Shown here: piece after piece, positions 33,693 to 42,342 of the stretch
Position numbering within the stretch: position 1 is the stretch's first letter
Layout: each line of letters begins with the position of its first letter
Assembly: GCF_027563345.1 (NCBI RefSeq)
Contig: NZ_JAMKBK010000011.1
Length of the DNA stretch: 64,000 nucleotides
Reading direction: 5' to 3' (one strand)
Origin: Psychrobacillus psychrodurans
GTDB taxonomy: Bacteria > Bacillota > Bacilli > Bacillales_A > Planococcaceae
The notes under the pieces: generated by a model
Databases searched by the model: none
Seen by the model: the letters and a program-made list of their open reading frames with translations, nothing else
What the model was told of the DNA's origin: nothing
Translations under genes and position numbers: made by a program

Positions 33693-35038
33693 TTTTGGAC
33701 AATTTTCAAAAAAACTTACCAACTTCTGTTCTTGCTGAAATTTTAGAAAATGCTTTTCAATGGTTTGTTGTGGTAGATGCAGATTCGAAAATTCTATATA
33801 TTAATGAAGATTATTGTCGTTTTCTTGAAGTGAAGAGAGAGGAAGCTATAGGTAAACCTGTAGCTGACATTATTGAAAACACGAAAATGCATGAGGTGAT
33901 TAAATCTGGGATTCCTGATAATGCCTCCCCGCATTATATAAAAGGAACATATATGCTTGCCAATCGTGTACCTCTTTTTGTTGATGGTAAGATTGTAGGA
34001 GCTTTCGGTAGTGTCATCTTTCGAGATATGTCCGATTGGAAAAAGCTAAGTTCCCATGTTCAGACTACAATGGAAAGAATTCAGTTGAATCTAGAGGATA
34101 ATAGTTATAGTGAGTATAGGTTAGGAGACATAAAAGGAAGTTCTCCAGCCATACGGAAGACAAAGGAAACAATTGAAATAATAGCTCCTAGTGATCTTCC
34201 GGTATTAATCGAGGGGGAAAGTGGAACAGGGAAGGATATGTTTGCACACAGTATTCATCAGCTATCCGAACGTTCAGACTTTCCATTTGTAAAAGTAAAT
34301 TGTGCGGCAATTCCTGCAGATTTATTGGAGAAAGAGTTGTTTGGTGTATATAATCCGCTTACTGGTTTAGTGCAAAATGGACGAGTTAAACAAGCCGATA
34401 ATGGAACTCTATATATAGATGAAATTAGTACACTCCCTCTTACACTCCAAGCAAAACTGTTAAGGGCTATGCAGGATGAAGAAATTTTGCCACTGAATTC
34501 GGAGAACAGTGAAAAAGTAAATGTTCGTATAGTTGCTTCATCCAATATATCCCTCTCTCAATTAATAGAGGAAAAGAAATTCCGTGAAGATTTGTTTTAT
34601 CGTTTACAAGCAATTACCTTAAGAATTCCCCCTCTAAGAGAAAGAATGGAAGACTTCGTAGATTTACTCAACTATTTTCTGCAAAAGTTTATGCTCAAGG
34701 CTGGGCGAAGACATGTCACGTTAGCAACAAAAACGAGAGAGATACTCCAATCCTATCACTGGCCAGGGAATGTAAGAGAATTACAAAACATACTGCAGGC
34801 TGCAGTTTATTTGGCTGAAAACGATATTATTTTACCATCAGCACTTCCTGCTCAGGTGAAGCTTAGGAATGTACCATCTTTCCAAACTACTGGAACACTC
34901 GAAGACATTTTAGCAGCAGTAGAAAAAAAAGTTCTTCAATCATACCTAGAAGAAGAATCCGATAAAATACAAATTGCAAAACAACTTGGTCTAAGCAGAT
35001 CCACATTATATGAAAAAATCAAAAAACACAACTTATGA
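33689..35038 (+). CDS. PAS-AAA+-Fis regulator with degenerate GAFTGA loop
   Basis: A 449-residue regulator of the sigma-54 activator type. A PAS domain occupies about residues 12-120; the AAA+ domain has Walker A GESGTGKDMFA near 175, Walker B GTLYIDEIS, the sensor stretch IVASSN and the REDLFYRLQ arginine-finger region; a Fis-type HTH ends the protein (IAKQLGLSRSTLYEKIKK). Loop 1, where GAFTGA should contact sigma-54, reads NPLTGL (codons 34352-34369). It therefore may act with sigma-70 instead, as TyrR does. TTG start, 7 bp after GAGAAGGA. It precedes the ketone-body genes, its likely targets. Confidence 0.88.
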   Translation: MILDNFQKNLPTSVLAEILENAFQWFVVVDADSKILYINEDYCRFLEVKREEAIGKPVADIIENTKMHEVIKSGIPDNASPHYIKGTYMLANRVPLFVDGKIVGAFGSVIFRDMSDWKKLSSHVQTTMERIQLNLEDNSYSEYRLGDIKGSSPAIRKTKETIEIIAPSDLPVLIEGESGTGKDMFAHSIHQLSERSDFPFVKVNCAAIPADLLEKELFGVYNPLTGLVQNGRVKQADNGTLYIDEISTLPLTLQAKLLRAMQDEEILPLNSENSEKVNVRIVASSNISLSQLIEEKKFREDLFYRLQAITLRIPPLRERMEDFVDLLNYFLQKFMLKAGRRHVTLATKTREILQSYHWPGNVRELQNILQAAVYLAENDIILPSALPAQVKLRNVPSFQTTGTLEDILAAVEKKVLQSYLEEESDKIQIAKQLGLSRSTLYEKIKKHNL

Positions 35039-35041
35039 ACT

Positions 35042-35086
35042 AAATCCGATTTTTTGGACATCAATCCAAAAAATCGGATTTTCTAT
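35042..35086 (+). terminator. Terminator after the AAA+ regulator
   Basis: AAATCCGATTTTTTGGA / TCCAAAAAATCGGATTT perfect 17-bp stem, followed by TTCTATTTTTT. Confidence 0.9.
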
Positions 35087-35123
35087 TTTTTGAATTAAAC
35101 CGTTGTTTATTAGTTTTAATATT

Positions 35124-35151
35124 ATAATAATCCGAAATGTCGGATTATTAT
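35124..35151. promoter_or_regulatory. Perfect inverted repeat upstream of the ketone-body operon
   Basis: ATAATAATCCGA and TCGGATTATTAT arms (12 bp each) around AATG, about 180 bp before the GntP start. The position suits an activator or repressor site; a T-run is not strong enough to call it a terminator. Confidence 0.6.
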
Positions 35152-35221
35152 CTTTTGAAATGCAAAGGGTACCGTCACAAACTCTATTGATTGAAAATTT
35201 CGATTATGATTTAATTACCTA

Positions 35222-35235
35222 TGAAAGCGCTTTTA
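35222..35235 (+). promoter_or_regulatory. cre-like site (CcpA)
   Basis: TGAAAGCGCTTTTA fits the cre consensus except for the penultimate base (T for C). Catabolite repression of a ketone-body operon would make sense. No sigma-54 promoter (GG-N10-GC type) was seen in this gap. Confidence 0.6.
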
Positions 35236-35332
35236 TTTAAGAATTGAAGTTTGATAGATTATTCAATAAAGCCGATTCAACTGCAGAGAAACGGCGGAAG
35301 ATTTAACTATAAAAATTAAGGGGGATTTGTTT

Positions 35333-36670
35333 ATGGATGGTAGTATTCTAATGAGTATGATTGGTTTAATAGGGGGACTTGCGTTATTAATCGGTCTAAC
35401 TTTGAAAGGTGTAAATATTATTATAGTTGGTCCAGTATCTGCATTATTCGTGGCATTAATGAGCGGTATGCCACTATTTCCACAATTAGTGGAAGATGGT
35501 GTACCAAACTTTGTGACAAATTATATGCAAGGATTTACAGGATTTATCATGTCATGGTATTTAATGTTTTTATTAGGTGCAGTATTTGGAAAGGTTATGG
35601 AGGATAGCGGTGCTGCAGATGCAGTTGCAAAAATGATAGTGGACAAATTAGGGATGAAATTTGCTGTTTTAGCTATTGTTATTGCATGTGCTATCTTGAC
35701 ATACGGGGGAGTAAGTTTGTTTGTTGTAGCTTTTGCTGTGTATCCAATGGCTATATCTTTGTTTAAACAAGCTGATTTGCCACGTCGCTTTATACCTGCA
35801 ACACTTGCTTTAGGTTCCGTAACATTTACCATGACTTCCGCTGGATCTCCGGAAATTCAAAACTGGATTCCGATGGATTATCTAGAGACAACACCTTATG
35901 CAGGTGCAGAAGTAAGTATTATCGTAGCAGCCTTTATGGCGGTATTTGGTTACTGGTGGCTGAAGAAAATTATTTCGAAAGCCGTAAAGAATGGTGAACG
36001 CTTTGAAGATAGAAAAACAGATCCTACTTTTGATACATCTCGTGCATTACCAAATCCGTTTCTAGCATTTATCCCACTAATAGTAGTATTAGTTATTTCT
36101 TATATTTTCCACGATGAACTAAAGCAATCGGCACTAATCTTGGCGTTACTTGGTGGAATTATTGCAACATTTATTGTGAGTTGGAAATACTTTAAAAGTC
36201 CATGGGAAGCAGTTTCTGCTGGAACAATAGGGGCTATAATAGCAATTGGAAATACAGCTGCTGTAGTCGGTTTCGGAGGTGTAGCAAAAGCTGTTCCTGC
36301 TTTTGGTGTAGCAGTGGATGCTATGGCTAGTATACCGGGATCTCCATTGATAGGTGCTGGTGTCGCGGTATCGGTGATCGCAGGTATGACTGGATCTGCT
36401 TCTGGTGGTCAAACTATTGCATTGCCATTATTAGCTCCGGGTTACATTGAAGCAGGGGTCAATCAAGAAGCTTTGCATCGAGTTGTAGCAATATCATCAG
36501 GGGCACTTGATTCCCTACCACATAATGGTTATGTGGTAACGACAATTCAATCGATCTGTGGTGAAAAACATAGTGCAGCCTATTGGGCTGTAGCTGCAAC
36601 AACAGTTGTAACACCATTAATAGGATTAGCAATTGCGATAATTCTTTTTTCTATTGGATTAGGTATTTGA
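35333..36670 (+). CDS. GntP-family permease
   Basis: A 445-residue membrane protein with about 12 hydrophobic segments of the gluconate permease (GntP/YxjC) family. A conserved stretch is the AGMTGSASGGQTIALPLLAPGY block near residue 345. The ATG at 35333 sits 7 bp after AAGGGGGA; a TTG 6 bp upstream is too close to it. In B. subtilis the related yxjC precedes scoAB, so the likely substrate is a short hydroxy or keto acid such as 3-hydroxybutyrate or acetoacetate rather than gluconate. Confidence 0.88.
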   Translation: MDGSILMSMIGLIGGLALLIGLTLKGVNIIIVGPVSALFVALMSGMPLFPQLVEDGVPNFVTNYMQGFTGFIMSWYLMFLLGAVFGKVMEDSGAADAVAKMIVDKLGMKFAVLAIVIACAILTYGGVSLFVVAFAVYPMAISLFKQADLPRRFIPATLALGSVTFTMTSAGSPEIQNWIPMDYLETTPYAGAEVSIIVAAFMAVFGYWWLKKIISKAVKNGERFEDRKTDPTFDTSRALPNPFLAFIPLIVVLVISYIFHDELKQSALILALLGGIIATFIVSWKYFKSPWEAVSAGTIGAIIAIGNTAAVVGFGGVAKAVPAFGVAVDAMASIPGSPLIGAGVAVSVIAGMTGSASGGQTIALPLLAPGYIEAGVNQEALHRVVAISSGALDSLPHNGYVVTTIQSICGEKHSAAYWAVAATTVVTPLIGLAIAIILFSIGLGI

Positions 36671-36711
36671 TTATATTAAGCGAATCTTATGGTAAGTTGG
36701 GGGTAATATAA

Positions 36712-37479
36712 GTGGTTAAAGATAGAGTACTTCTTATTACTGGAGCAGCACAGGGGATAGGCTTTGAGATTGCTCAGGAATTTTATAAAGCTGGTGCAAA
36801 AGTTGTTTTAACTGATATAAATGAAGAGAAGGTTAAGGATGCTGCCATAGATTTAGGAAAAGATGTACTTGGTATTAAATGTGACGTGACAAAAGAAGAA
36901 GACATAGTCAATTCTATAAATGTCACTATTGAAGAATATGGAAGGATTGATATCCTTATAAATAACGCAGGTATGCAGCATGTATCAATGCTAGAAGATT
37001 TTCCGACAGAACGTTTTGAGTTATTGATAAAAATAATGCTAACCGCTCCGTTTGTTGCAACTAAACACGTTCTTCCGCATATGCGGAAGAACGGATTCGG
37101 AAGAATTATTAATATGGCCTCTATAAATGGTTTAGTTGGTTTTGCTGGTAAAGCAGCTTATAACTCAGCCAAACACGGCGTAATTGGTCTTACAAAAGTT
37201 GCAGCTCTTGAGACAGCGGCAGATGGAATCACAGTGAATGCCGTTTGTCCAGGATATGTGGACACACCGCTTGTACGGAACCAATTTAAGGATTTAGCGA
37301 AAGTACGTAATGTTCCAGTTGAAGCCGTTTTAGAGGAAGTATTATATCCTTTAGTTCCACAAAAACGATTGTTAGATGTAAAAGAGATAGCTGATTTAAC
37401 TATGTTTTTAGCAAGTGAAGCTGCAAAAGGTATGACTGGGCAAGCAGTTGTTTTAGACGGTGGTTACACGAGTCAATAA
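36712..37479 (+). CDS. 3-hydroxybutyrate dehydrogenase (SDR family)
   Basis: A 255-residue short-chain dehydrogenase. The NAD-binding TGAAQGIGFEIA is at about 10-21, NNAGMQH at about 86, catalytic Ser in MASINGL, and YNSAKHG (Tyr-Lys) near 152. The GYVDTPLVRNQ stretch is typical of D-3-hydroxybutyrate dehydrogenases. GTG start with TTGGGGG 8 bp before. With the permease and scoAB it makes a path from 3-hydroxybutyrate to acetoacetate to acetoacetyl-CoA. B. subtilis YxjF has the same position. Confidence 0.9.
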   Translation: MVKDRVLLITGAAQGIGFEIAQEFYKAGAKVVLTDINEEKVKDAAIDLGKDVLGIKCDVTKEEDIVNSINVTIEEYGRIDILINNAGMQHVSMLEDFPTERFELLIKIMLTAPFVATKHVLPHMRKNGFGRIINMASINGLVGFAGKAAYNSAKHGVIGLTKVAALETAADGITVNAVCPGYVDTPLVRNQFKDLAKVRNVPVEAVLEEVLYPLVPQKRLLDVKEIADLTMFLASEAAKGMTGQAVVLDGGYTSQ

Positions 37480-37667
37480 TTATCATTATTGACTTTAAGC
37501 GATTGTTTTTTAAACGTCCGATTTAATAATCGCTGTGTTTTATTAAATATCACTAGATAGGGAGAAAGAATTCATCTATTCAAATATTCAGGAATATAGT
37601 TTGCTAAGTTATCGGATATTTGAGAAAATAATAATGTGTCAAGCTTACTTGAAAGGGGATTGGGAGC

Positions 37668-38357
37668 ATGAAACCTATTTACAATTCAGCTAAAGAGGCT
37701 GTTGCAGGGGTGCAAGATGGAATGACTCTAATGGTTGGAGGATTTGGACTCGTCGGAATTCCGGAACAGCTAATATTAGCGTTAGTTGAAAAAGGTGTGA
37801 AGGACTTAACGGTTATCTCTAACAATTGTGGTGTGGATGAGTGGGGTCTAGGGCTGCTACTTAAAAATAAACAGATAAAGAAAATGATAGGTTCATATGT
37901 TGGGGAAAATAAAGAGTTTGAAAGACAGGTAATATCTGGTGAGATTGAGGTGGAATTGACTCCACAAGGAACACTGGCAGAAAAAATTCGCGCTGGTGGT
38001 GCTGGAATTCCTGCTTTTTATACTCCTGCAGGTGTAGGAACCATTGTAGCGGAAGGAAAGGAAGTACGTGTTTACGACGGTAAGGAATATGTACTAGAAG
38101 AAGCACTTCGAGCTGATTATGCTTTCATACGGGCAGCTAAGGCAGATAAATTTGGGAATCTTATTTATAATATGACAGCGCAAAACTTCAATCCAATGAT
38201 GGCAGCAGCAGGTAAAATTACCATAGCGGAAGTGGAAGAGATTGTGGAAACAGGCGACCTAAATCCTGCCCAAATACATACACCGAGTATATATGTTCAA
38301 GGTCTGTTCCAAGCAGAACAGGAAAAAAGAATCGAACGTTTAACGACACGTTCTTAA
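37668..38357 (+). CDS. scoA: Succinyl-CoA:3-ketoacid CoA-transferase subunit A
   Basis: A 229-residue alpha subunit that transfers CoA from succinyl-CoA to acetoacetate together with ScoB. The GGFGLVGIPE motif is at about residues 24-33 and the GAGIPAFYTPAGVGT motif at about 115-129. The ATG has AAAGGGG upstream. A 188-bp gap separates it from the dehydrogenase without a clear terminator, so read-through is probable. It is followed by scoB after 13 bp. Confidence 0.95.
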   Translation: MKPIYNSAKEAVAGVQDGMTLMVGGFGLVGIPEQLILALVEKGVKDLTVISNNCGVDEWGLGLLLKNKQIKKMIGSYVGENKEFERQVISGEIEVELTPQGTLAEKIRAGGAGIPAFYTPAGVGTIVAEGKEVRVYDGKEYVLEEALRADYAFIRAAKADKFGNLIYNMTAQNFNPMMAAAGKITIAEVEEIVETGDLNPAQIHTPSIYVQGLFQAEQEKRIERLTTRS

Positions 38358-38370
38358 GGAGGAGTTTCGA

Positions 38371-39024
38371 TTGAATACACGTGAAAAAATTGCAAGAAGA
38401 GCAGAAAAGGAAATCGAAAATGGAAACTACGTTAATCTAGGAATTGGGATTCCGACTTTAGTAGCGAATTTCATCTCTCCAGATAAAACGGTCGTTTTAC
38501 AATCTGAAAATGGTTTGCTTGGCATAGGTCCATATCCAACTGAGCAAGAAGTAGACCCAGATCTTATAAATGCCGGTAAGGAAACAGTGACTACTATTCC
38601 AGGTTCTGCTTTTTTTAATAGTGCAGAGTCATTTGCGATGATACGTGGAGGTCATGTCGATGTAGCCATTTTAGGAGCAATGGAGGTTTCTGAAAAAGGA
38701 GATCTTGCAAACTGGATGATTCCAGGGAAGATGATAAAAGGCATGGGCGGAGCAATGGACTTAGTGCATGGTGCTAAGAAAATTATTGTCATTATGGACC
38801 ATTGTGCAAAAGACGGTTCTGCTAAAATTAAAAAACAATGTGAATTACCTTTAACAGGTAAAGCAGTTGTGAATAAAATAATAACAGAACGGGCAATGAT
38901 AGAGGTAACCGAGGATGGACTTGAATTGAAGGAAGTTTTCGAGGGTTATTCTGTTCAAGATATTATCGACGCTACAGAAGCGGAGCTTATTATTAAAGAT
39001 GTTAGAGAAAATGTAGCGATCTAA
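38371..39024 (+). CDS. scoB: Succinyl-CoA:3-ketoacid CoA-transferase subunit B
   Basis: A 217-residue beta subunit carrying the catalytic glutamate in the QSENGLLGIGPYP motif (about residues 46-58), plus GIGIPTLVANF and the GGHVDVAILGAMEV block. The TTG start has a consensus AAGGAGG site 5-6 bp upstream, overlapping none of scoA. It closes the ketone-body operon. No strong terminator is seen directly after it; the leuS leader follows. Confidence 0.95.
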   Translation: MNTREKIARRAEKEIENGNYVNLGIGIPTLVANFISPDKTVVLQSENGLLGIGPYPTEQEVDPDLINAGKETVTTIPGSAFFNSAESFAMIRGGHVDVAILGAMEVSEKGDLANWMIPGKMIKGMGGAMDLVHGAKKIIVIMDHCAKDGSAKIKKQCELPLTGKAVVNKIITERAMIEVTEDGLELKEVFEGYSVQDIIDATEAELIIKDVRENVAI

Positions 39025-39149
39025 ATTGAAACAGCGAAAGTATTGCTTATTTAAGTCAACCCTCTGGACGGCAATTATCACAAAGAGTAATTGATTAAAG
39101 TGTAGCTTGTATTTTAATACGGAATCCATTATCATAAAAACTAATAGAA

Positions 39150-39384
39150 GTTGACTGAGATAAGGAATAGTAGATAAATATCGTTTCTTAAGAGAGCTAG
39201 CGGTTGGTGCAAGTTAGCGTTACGAATTATTGAACTCGCCTTTGAGTCTGAATAAGTGAACGATTAGTAGCTTATTCCGTTTTCCGCGTTAAGGAATCAA
39301 GTTGAGTGAAGTTTTCACTAATTTGGGTGGTACCGCGTGAGTATATCTCTCGTCCCTTAGTTTTTTAAGGGGCGAGTTTTTTTA
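39150..39384 (+). promoter_or_regulatory. T-box leader of leuS (Leu specifier CTC)
   Basis: Stem I with the AGAGAGCTAGCGGTTGGTGC motif, specifier CTC at 39234-39236 in its loop, the T-box sequence TGGGTGGTACCGCG at 39324-39337, and the competing terminator CTCGTCCCTTA / TAAGGGGCGAG plus T-run at about 39348-39384. Uncharged tRNA-Leu should stabilise the antiterminator and switch leuS on. Confidence 0.95.
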
Positions 39385-39385
39385 T

Positions 39386-39503
39386 GTCTAGCTTTAGCCC
39401 TAGCCCCTCAAGTTGCTTCAGGGTTTCAAGAAAAGGCAGAGGATGCCTGTCCGTGAAACCTTTCCAGTACTTGTCGAGACTTGCATAGGCGCTAACGCTT
39501 TTC
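39386..39503. repeat. Dispersed repeat family R2, copy b
   Basis: TGTCTAGCTTTAGCCCTAGCCCCTCAAG at the left (split here: TGTCTAGC, then CTAGCCCCTC) and TAGGCGCTAACGC at the right, in the reverse orientation to copy a at 13668-13790. It sits between the T-box terminator and the leuS start, inside the untranslated leader. Confidence 0.75.
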
Positions 39504-39524
39504 TAAATTTAAGGAGGAGTTACG

Positions 39525-41936
39525 ATGAGCTTTAACCATGAAGCGATTGAAAAAAAGTGGCAAAAGTATTGGCAGGAAAATAAAACCTATAAAATGACAG
39601 ATGATCCATCCAAACCAAAATTTTATGCATTGGATATGTTCCCTTATCCTTCAGGAGTTGGCCTACATGTAGGGCATCCACTTGGATATATTGCAACGGA
39701 TATATTAAGTGCATTTAAACGTAAACAAGGCTATAACGTTCTTCACCCAATGGGTTGGGACGCTTTTGGTCTTCCAGCGGAGCAATATGCAATTGATACT
39801 GGGAATGATCCCGCAGAATTTACTGCGAAGAATATTGCTACATTTAAACGTCAAATGACCGATTTAGGATTTTCATTTGACTGGGATAGAGAAGTCAATA
39901 CGACGGATCCTTCTTATTATAAATGGACACAATGGATTTTCATTCAACTGTACAAAAAAGGTCTAGCATATGTAGATGAAGTGCCAGTAAACTGGTGCCC
40001 AGCATTAGGTACTGTTTTGGCTAATGAAGAAGTAATCGATGGTGTATCCGAGCGTGGGGGACATCCAGTAGAACGCCGTCCAATGCGTCAATGGGTGCTT
40101 CGTATAACTGCTTATGCAGACAGACTTTTAGAGGATTTAGATGATCTTGACTGGCCGGATAGCTTAAAAGAAATGCAACGTAATTGGATTGGACGTTCAG
40201 AAGGTGCAGAGCTTACATTTGAGGTAGCTGAAACTAACGAATCATTCCGAGCATTTACAACTAGACCAGACACTATTTTTGGTGCAACGTATGCAGTATT
40301 AGCACCTGAGCATAAGCTTGTGGATGTCATCACAACTGCTGACCAATCAGAAGCAGTGCAAGCTTATAAAGATCAAGTGAAACTAAAAAGTGACTTAGAA
40401 CGTACAGATTTAGCAAAACATAAAACAGGTGTATTTACAGGTGCTTATGCGGTTAACCCGGTAAGTGGGGAGAAAATGCCGATTTGGATTGCAGATTATG
40501 TGTTAGCTACTTATGGAACAGGTGCAATTATGGCAGTTCCTGCACATGATGAGCGCGACTATGAGTTTGCGAAACAATTTGACTTGCCAATAGTGGAAGT
40601 AGTTTCTGGTGGAGACATCGAAAAAGAAGCTTACACAGCAGATGGTACACTTGTTAACTCAGAGTTCTTGAATGGCTTAAATAAACAAGAAGCAATAGCA
40701 AAGGCTATTCAATGGTTTGAAGCGAATGGTAAAGGTGAGAAGAAAATTACGTATCGTCTACGTGATTGGTTATTCAGCCGTCAGCGCTATTGGGGCGAGC
40801 CAATTCCAATTATCCATTGGGAGGATGGTACTTCGACACCTGTAGATGAGTCTGAATTACCATTAATGCTTCCGGTAACAACAGATATTAAACCGAGTGG
40901 AACAGGTGAATCACCATTAGCTAATATTACCGAATGGGTAAATGTTGTAGATCCAGTAACAGGTAAAAAAGGTCGTCGTGAGACTAATACTATGCCACAG
41001 TGGGCGGGTAGCTGTTGGTATTACCTTCGTTATATTGATCCAAATAATAATGAGGCCCTTGTCGATCCAGAACTAGCGAAACGTTGGCTTCCAGTTGACA
41101 TTTATGTAGGTGGAGCAGAGCATGCAGTACTTCATTTATTGTACGCACGTTTCTGGCATAAGTTCCTTTATGATATTGGTGTTGTTACTACGAAAGAGCC
41201 ATTCCAAAAACTATTTAATCAAGGAATGATTCTTGGTGAAGGTAATGAGAAAATGTCTAAATCAAAAGGGAATGTAGTAAACCCTGATGATATTGTAAAA
41301 AGTCATGGTGCCGATTCACTTCGTCTATACGAAATGTTCATGGGTCCACTGGACTCTTCGAAGCCATGGTCAACAAACGGTTTAGATGGTTCAAGAAGAT
41401 TCCTTGATCGTATATGGCGTTTACTTGTCGATGAAGATGGTAAGTTGAGTTCTAAAGTTACGGACATTTCTTCTGATAATATGGAAAAAGCGTATCACCA
41501 AACTGTTAAAAAAGTAACGGAAGACTTTGAAGCAATGCATTATAATACTGCCATTTCGCAAATGATGGTATTTATCAATGAAGGCTATAAAGCAGAGCAA
41601 ATTTCTAAAGAGTATGTAGAAGGATTTGTGAAGCTTATTTCTCCAATCGTTCCACATATTGCGGAAGAGCTTTGGAGCATTCTTGGACATGATGATACAA
41701 TCGTTTATGAATCTTGGCCAACTTTCGACGAATCTAAGTTGGTAGACAATGAAGTAGAAATTCCTGTTCAAATTAAAGGAAAAGTCCGTGCGAAATTACA
41801 TGTTGCTAAAGATGCGACAAAAGAAGAGCTGGAAGCATTAGCTCTTGCTTCTGAACAAGTGCAACAATGGTTGGAAGGTCAAGAAGTGAAGAAAATAATT
41901 GCGATCCCAGGTAAAATGGTCAATATCGTAATCTAA
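39525..41936 (+). CDS. leuS: Leucyl-tRNA synthetase
   Basis: Class I synthetase of 803 residues that charges tRNA-Leu. The HIGH-type motif HVGH is at about residue 48 within MFPYPSGVGLHVGHPLGY, the KMSKS motif at about 575 (GNEKMSKSKGN), and a CP1 editing domain lies between, with FTTRPDT and the AVPAHDERD segment. An anticodon-binding domain and a C-terminal domain follow. The ATG has AAGGAGG 6 bp upstream. Expression is under the T-box. A strong terminator follows. Confidence 0.98.
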   Translation: MSFNHEAIEKKWQKYWQENKTYKMTDDPSKPKFYALDMFPYPSGVGLHVGHPLGYIATDILSAFKRKQGYNVLHPMGWDAFGLPAEQYAIDTGNDPAEFTAKNIATFKRQMTDLGFSFDWDREVNTTDPSYYKWTQWIFIQLYKKGLAYVDEVPVNWCPALGTVLANEEVIDGVSERGGHPVERRPMRQWVLRITAYADRLLEDLDDLDWPDSLKEMQRNWIGRSEGAELTFEVAETNESFRAFTTRPDTIFGATYAVLAPEHKLVDVITTADQSEAVQAYKDQVKLKSDLERTDLAKHKTGVFTGAYAVNPVSGEKMPIWIADYVLATYGTGAIMAVPAHDERDYEFAKQFDLPIVEVVSGGDIEKEAYTADGTLVNSEFLNGLNKQEAIAKAIQWFEANGKGEKKITYRLRDWLFSRQRYWGEPIPIIHWEDGTSTPVDESELPLMLPVTTDIKPSGTGESPLANITEWVNVVDPVTGKKGRRETNTMPQWAGSCWYYLRYIDPNNNEALVDPELAKRWLPVDIYVGGAEHAVLHLLYARFWHKFLYDIGVVTTKEPFQKLFNQGMILGEGNEKMSKSKGNVVNPDDIVKSHGADSLRLYEMFMGPLDSSKPWSTNGLDGSRRFLDRIWRLLVDEDGKLSSKVTDISSDNMEKAYHQTVKKVTEDFEAMHYNTAISQMMVFINEGYKAEQISKEYVEGFVKLISPIVPHIAEELWSILGHDDTIVYESWPTFDESKLVDNEVEIPVQIKGKVRAKLHVAKDATKEELEALALASEQVQQWLEGQEVKKIIAIPGKMVNIVI

Positions 41937-41971
41937 TGTAGGTTTTAAAAGAAGTTATAATAAGAATAAAT

Positions 41972-42017
41972 AAAACATCTCACCTCTATAAGTTTCTTAG
42001 AGGTGAGATGTTTTTTC
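41972..42017 (+). terminator. leuS terminator
   Basis: AAAACATCTCACCTCT / AGAGGTGAGATGTTTT long stem and T-run. Confidence 0.93.
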
Positions 42018-42073
42018 GATTATCCAAATTACACTGTGAATAAATAAATATTTTTGGGAAAAATATCCGTTTA

Positions 42074-42199
42074 GCAAGTAAAAAGCGTTAGAGCGCAAGT
42101 AAATATAGACAAAGAGCAAGTAAACCCTTTACGATCACAAGTAAGCTACAGGTAGAAGCAAGTAAACAAAAGGTGAAAGCAAGTAAACATATAAAAGAA
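42074..42199. repeat. 21-bp phased repeat array 1 (six GCAAGTAAA units)
   Basis: The core GCAAGTAA(A/G) occurs at 42074, 42095, 42116, 42137 (as ACAAGTAAG), 42158 and 42179, always exactly 21 bp apart, while the 12-bp spacers are unrelated. It lies between the leuS terminator and the 3' end of the convergent anti-sigma gene. The same architecture recurs at 60955-61080. No gene is seen in 42018-42342. Confidence 0.92.
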
Positions 42200-42342
42200 T
42201 CAAAACGATCGAAAAGACAAGAAAGCATATGTAACTTGAGTGCACAAAGTCAGTCTTTCTGGTACTTTGAATGCTCAAGAACCAATTTGATCAGTTCTTG
42301 TAAATTTGAAGTCATTATACTTTTGCTTCCATATAATTTAAA

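Noticed and set aside
35087..35332. Sigma-54 (-24/-12) promoter for the ketone-body operon
   Set aside because: I searched the gap by eye and found no TGGCAC-N5-TTGC-like sequence.
42074..42199. Array 1 read as a heptapeptide repeat ([A/T]SKxxxx, 7 codons per 21 bp)
   Set aside because: In the same frame units are interrupted by stops (TAG at 42089, and TAA at 61009 and TAG at 61069 in array 2). Two minus-strand frames I tried also contain stops. The repeats are therefore not coding.
42074..42199. CRISPR array
   Set aside because: The repeat core is only 9 bp and the period 21 bp, too short for CRISPR. No cas gene is present.
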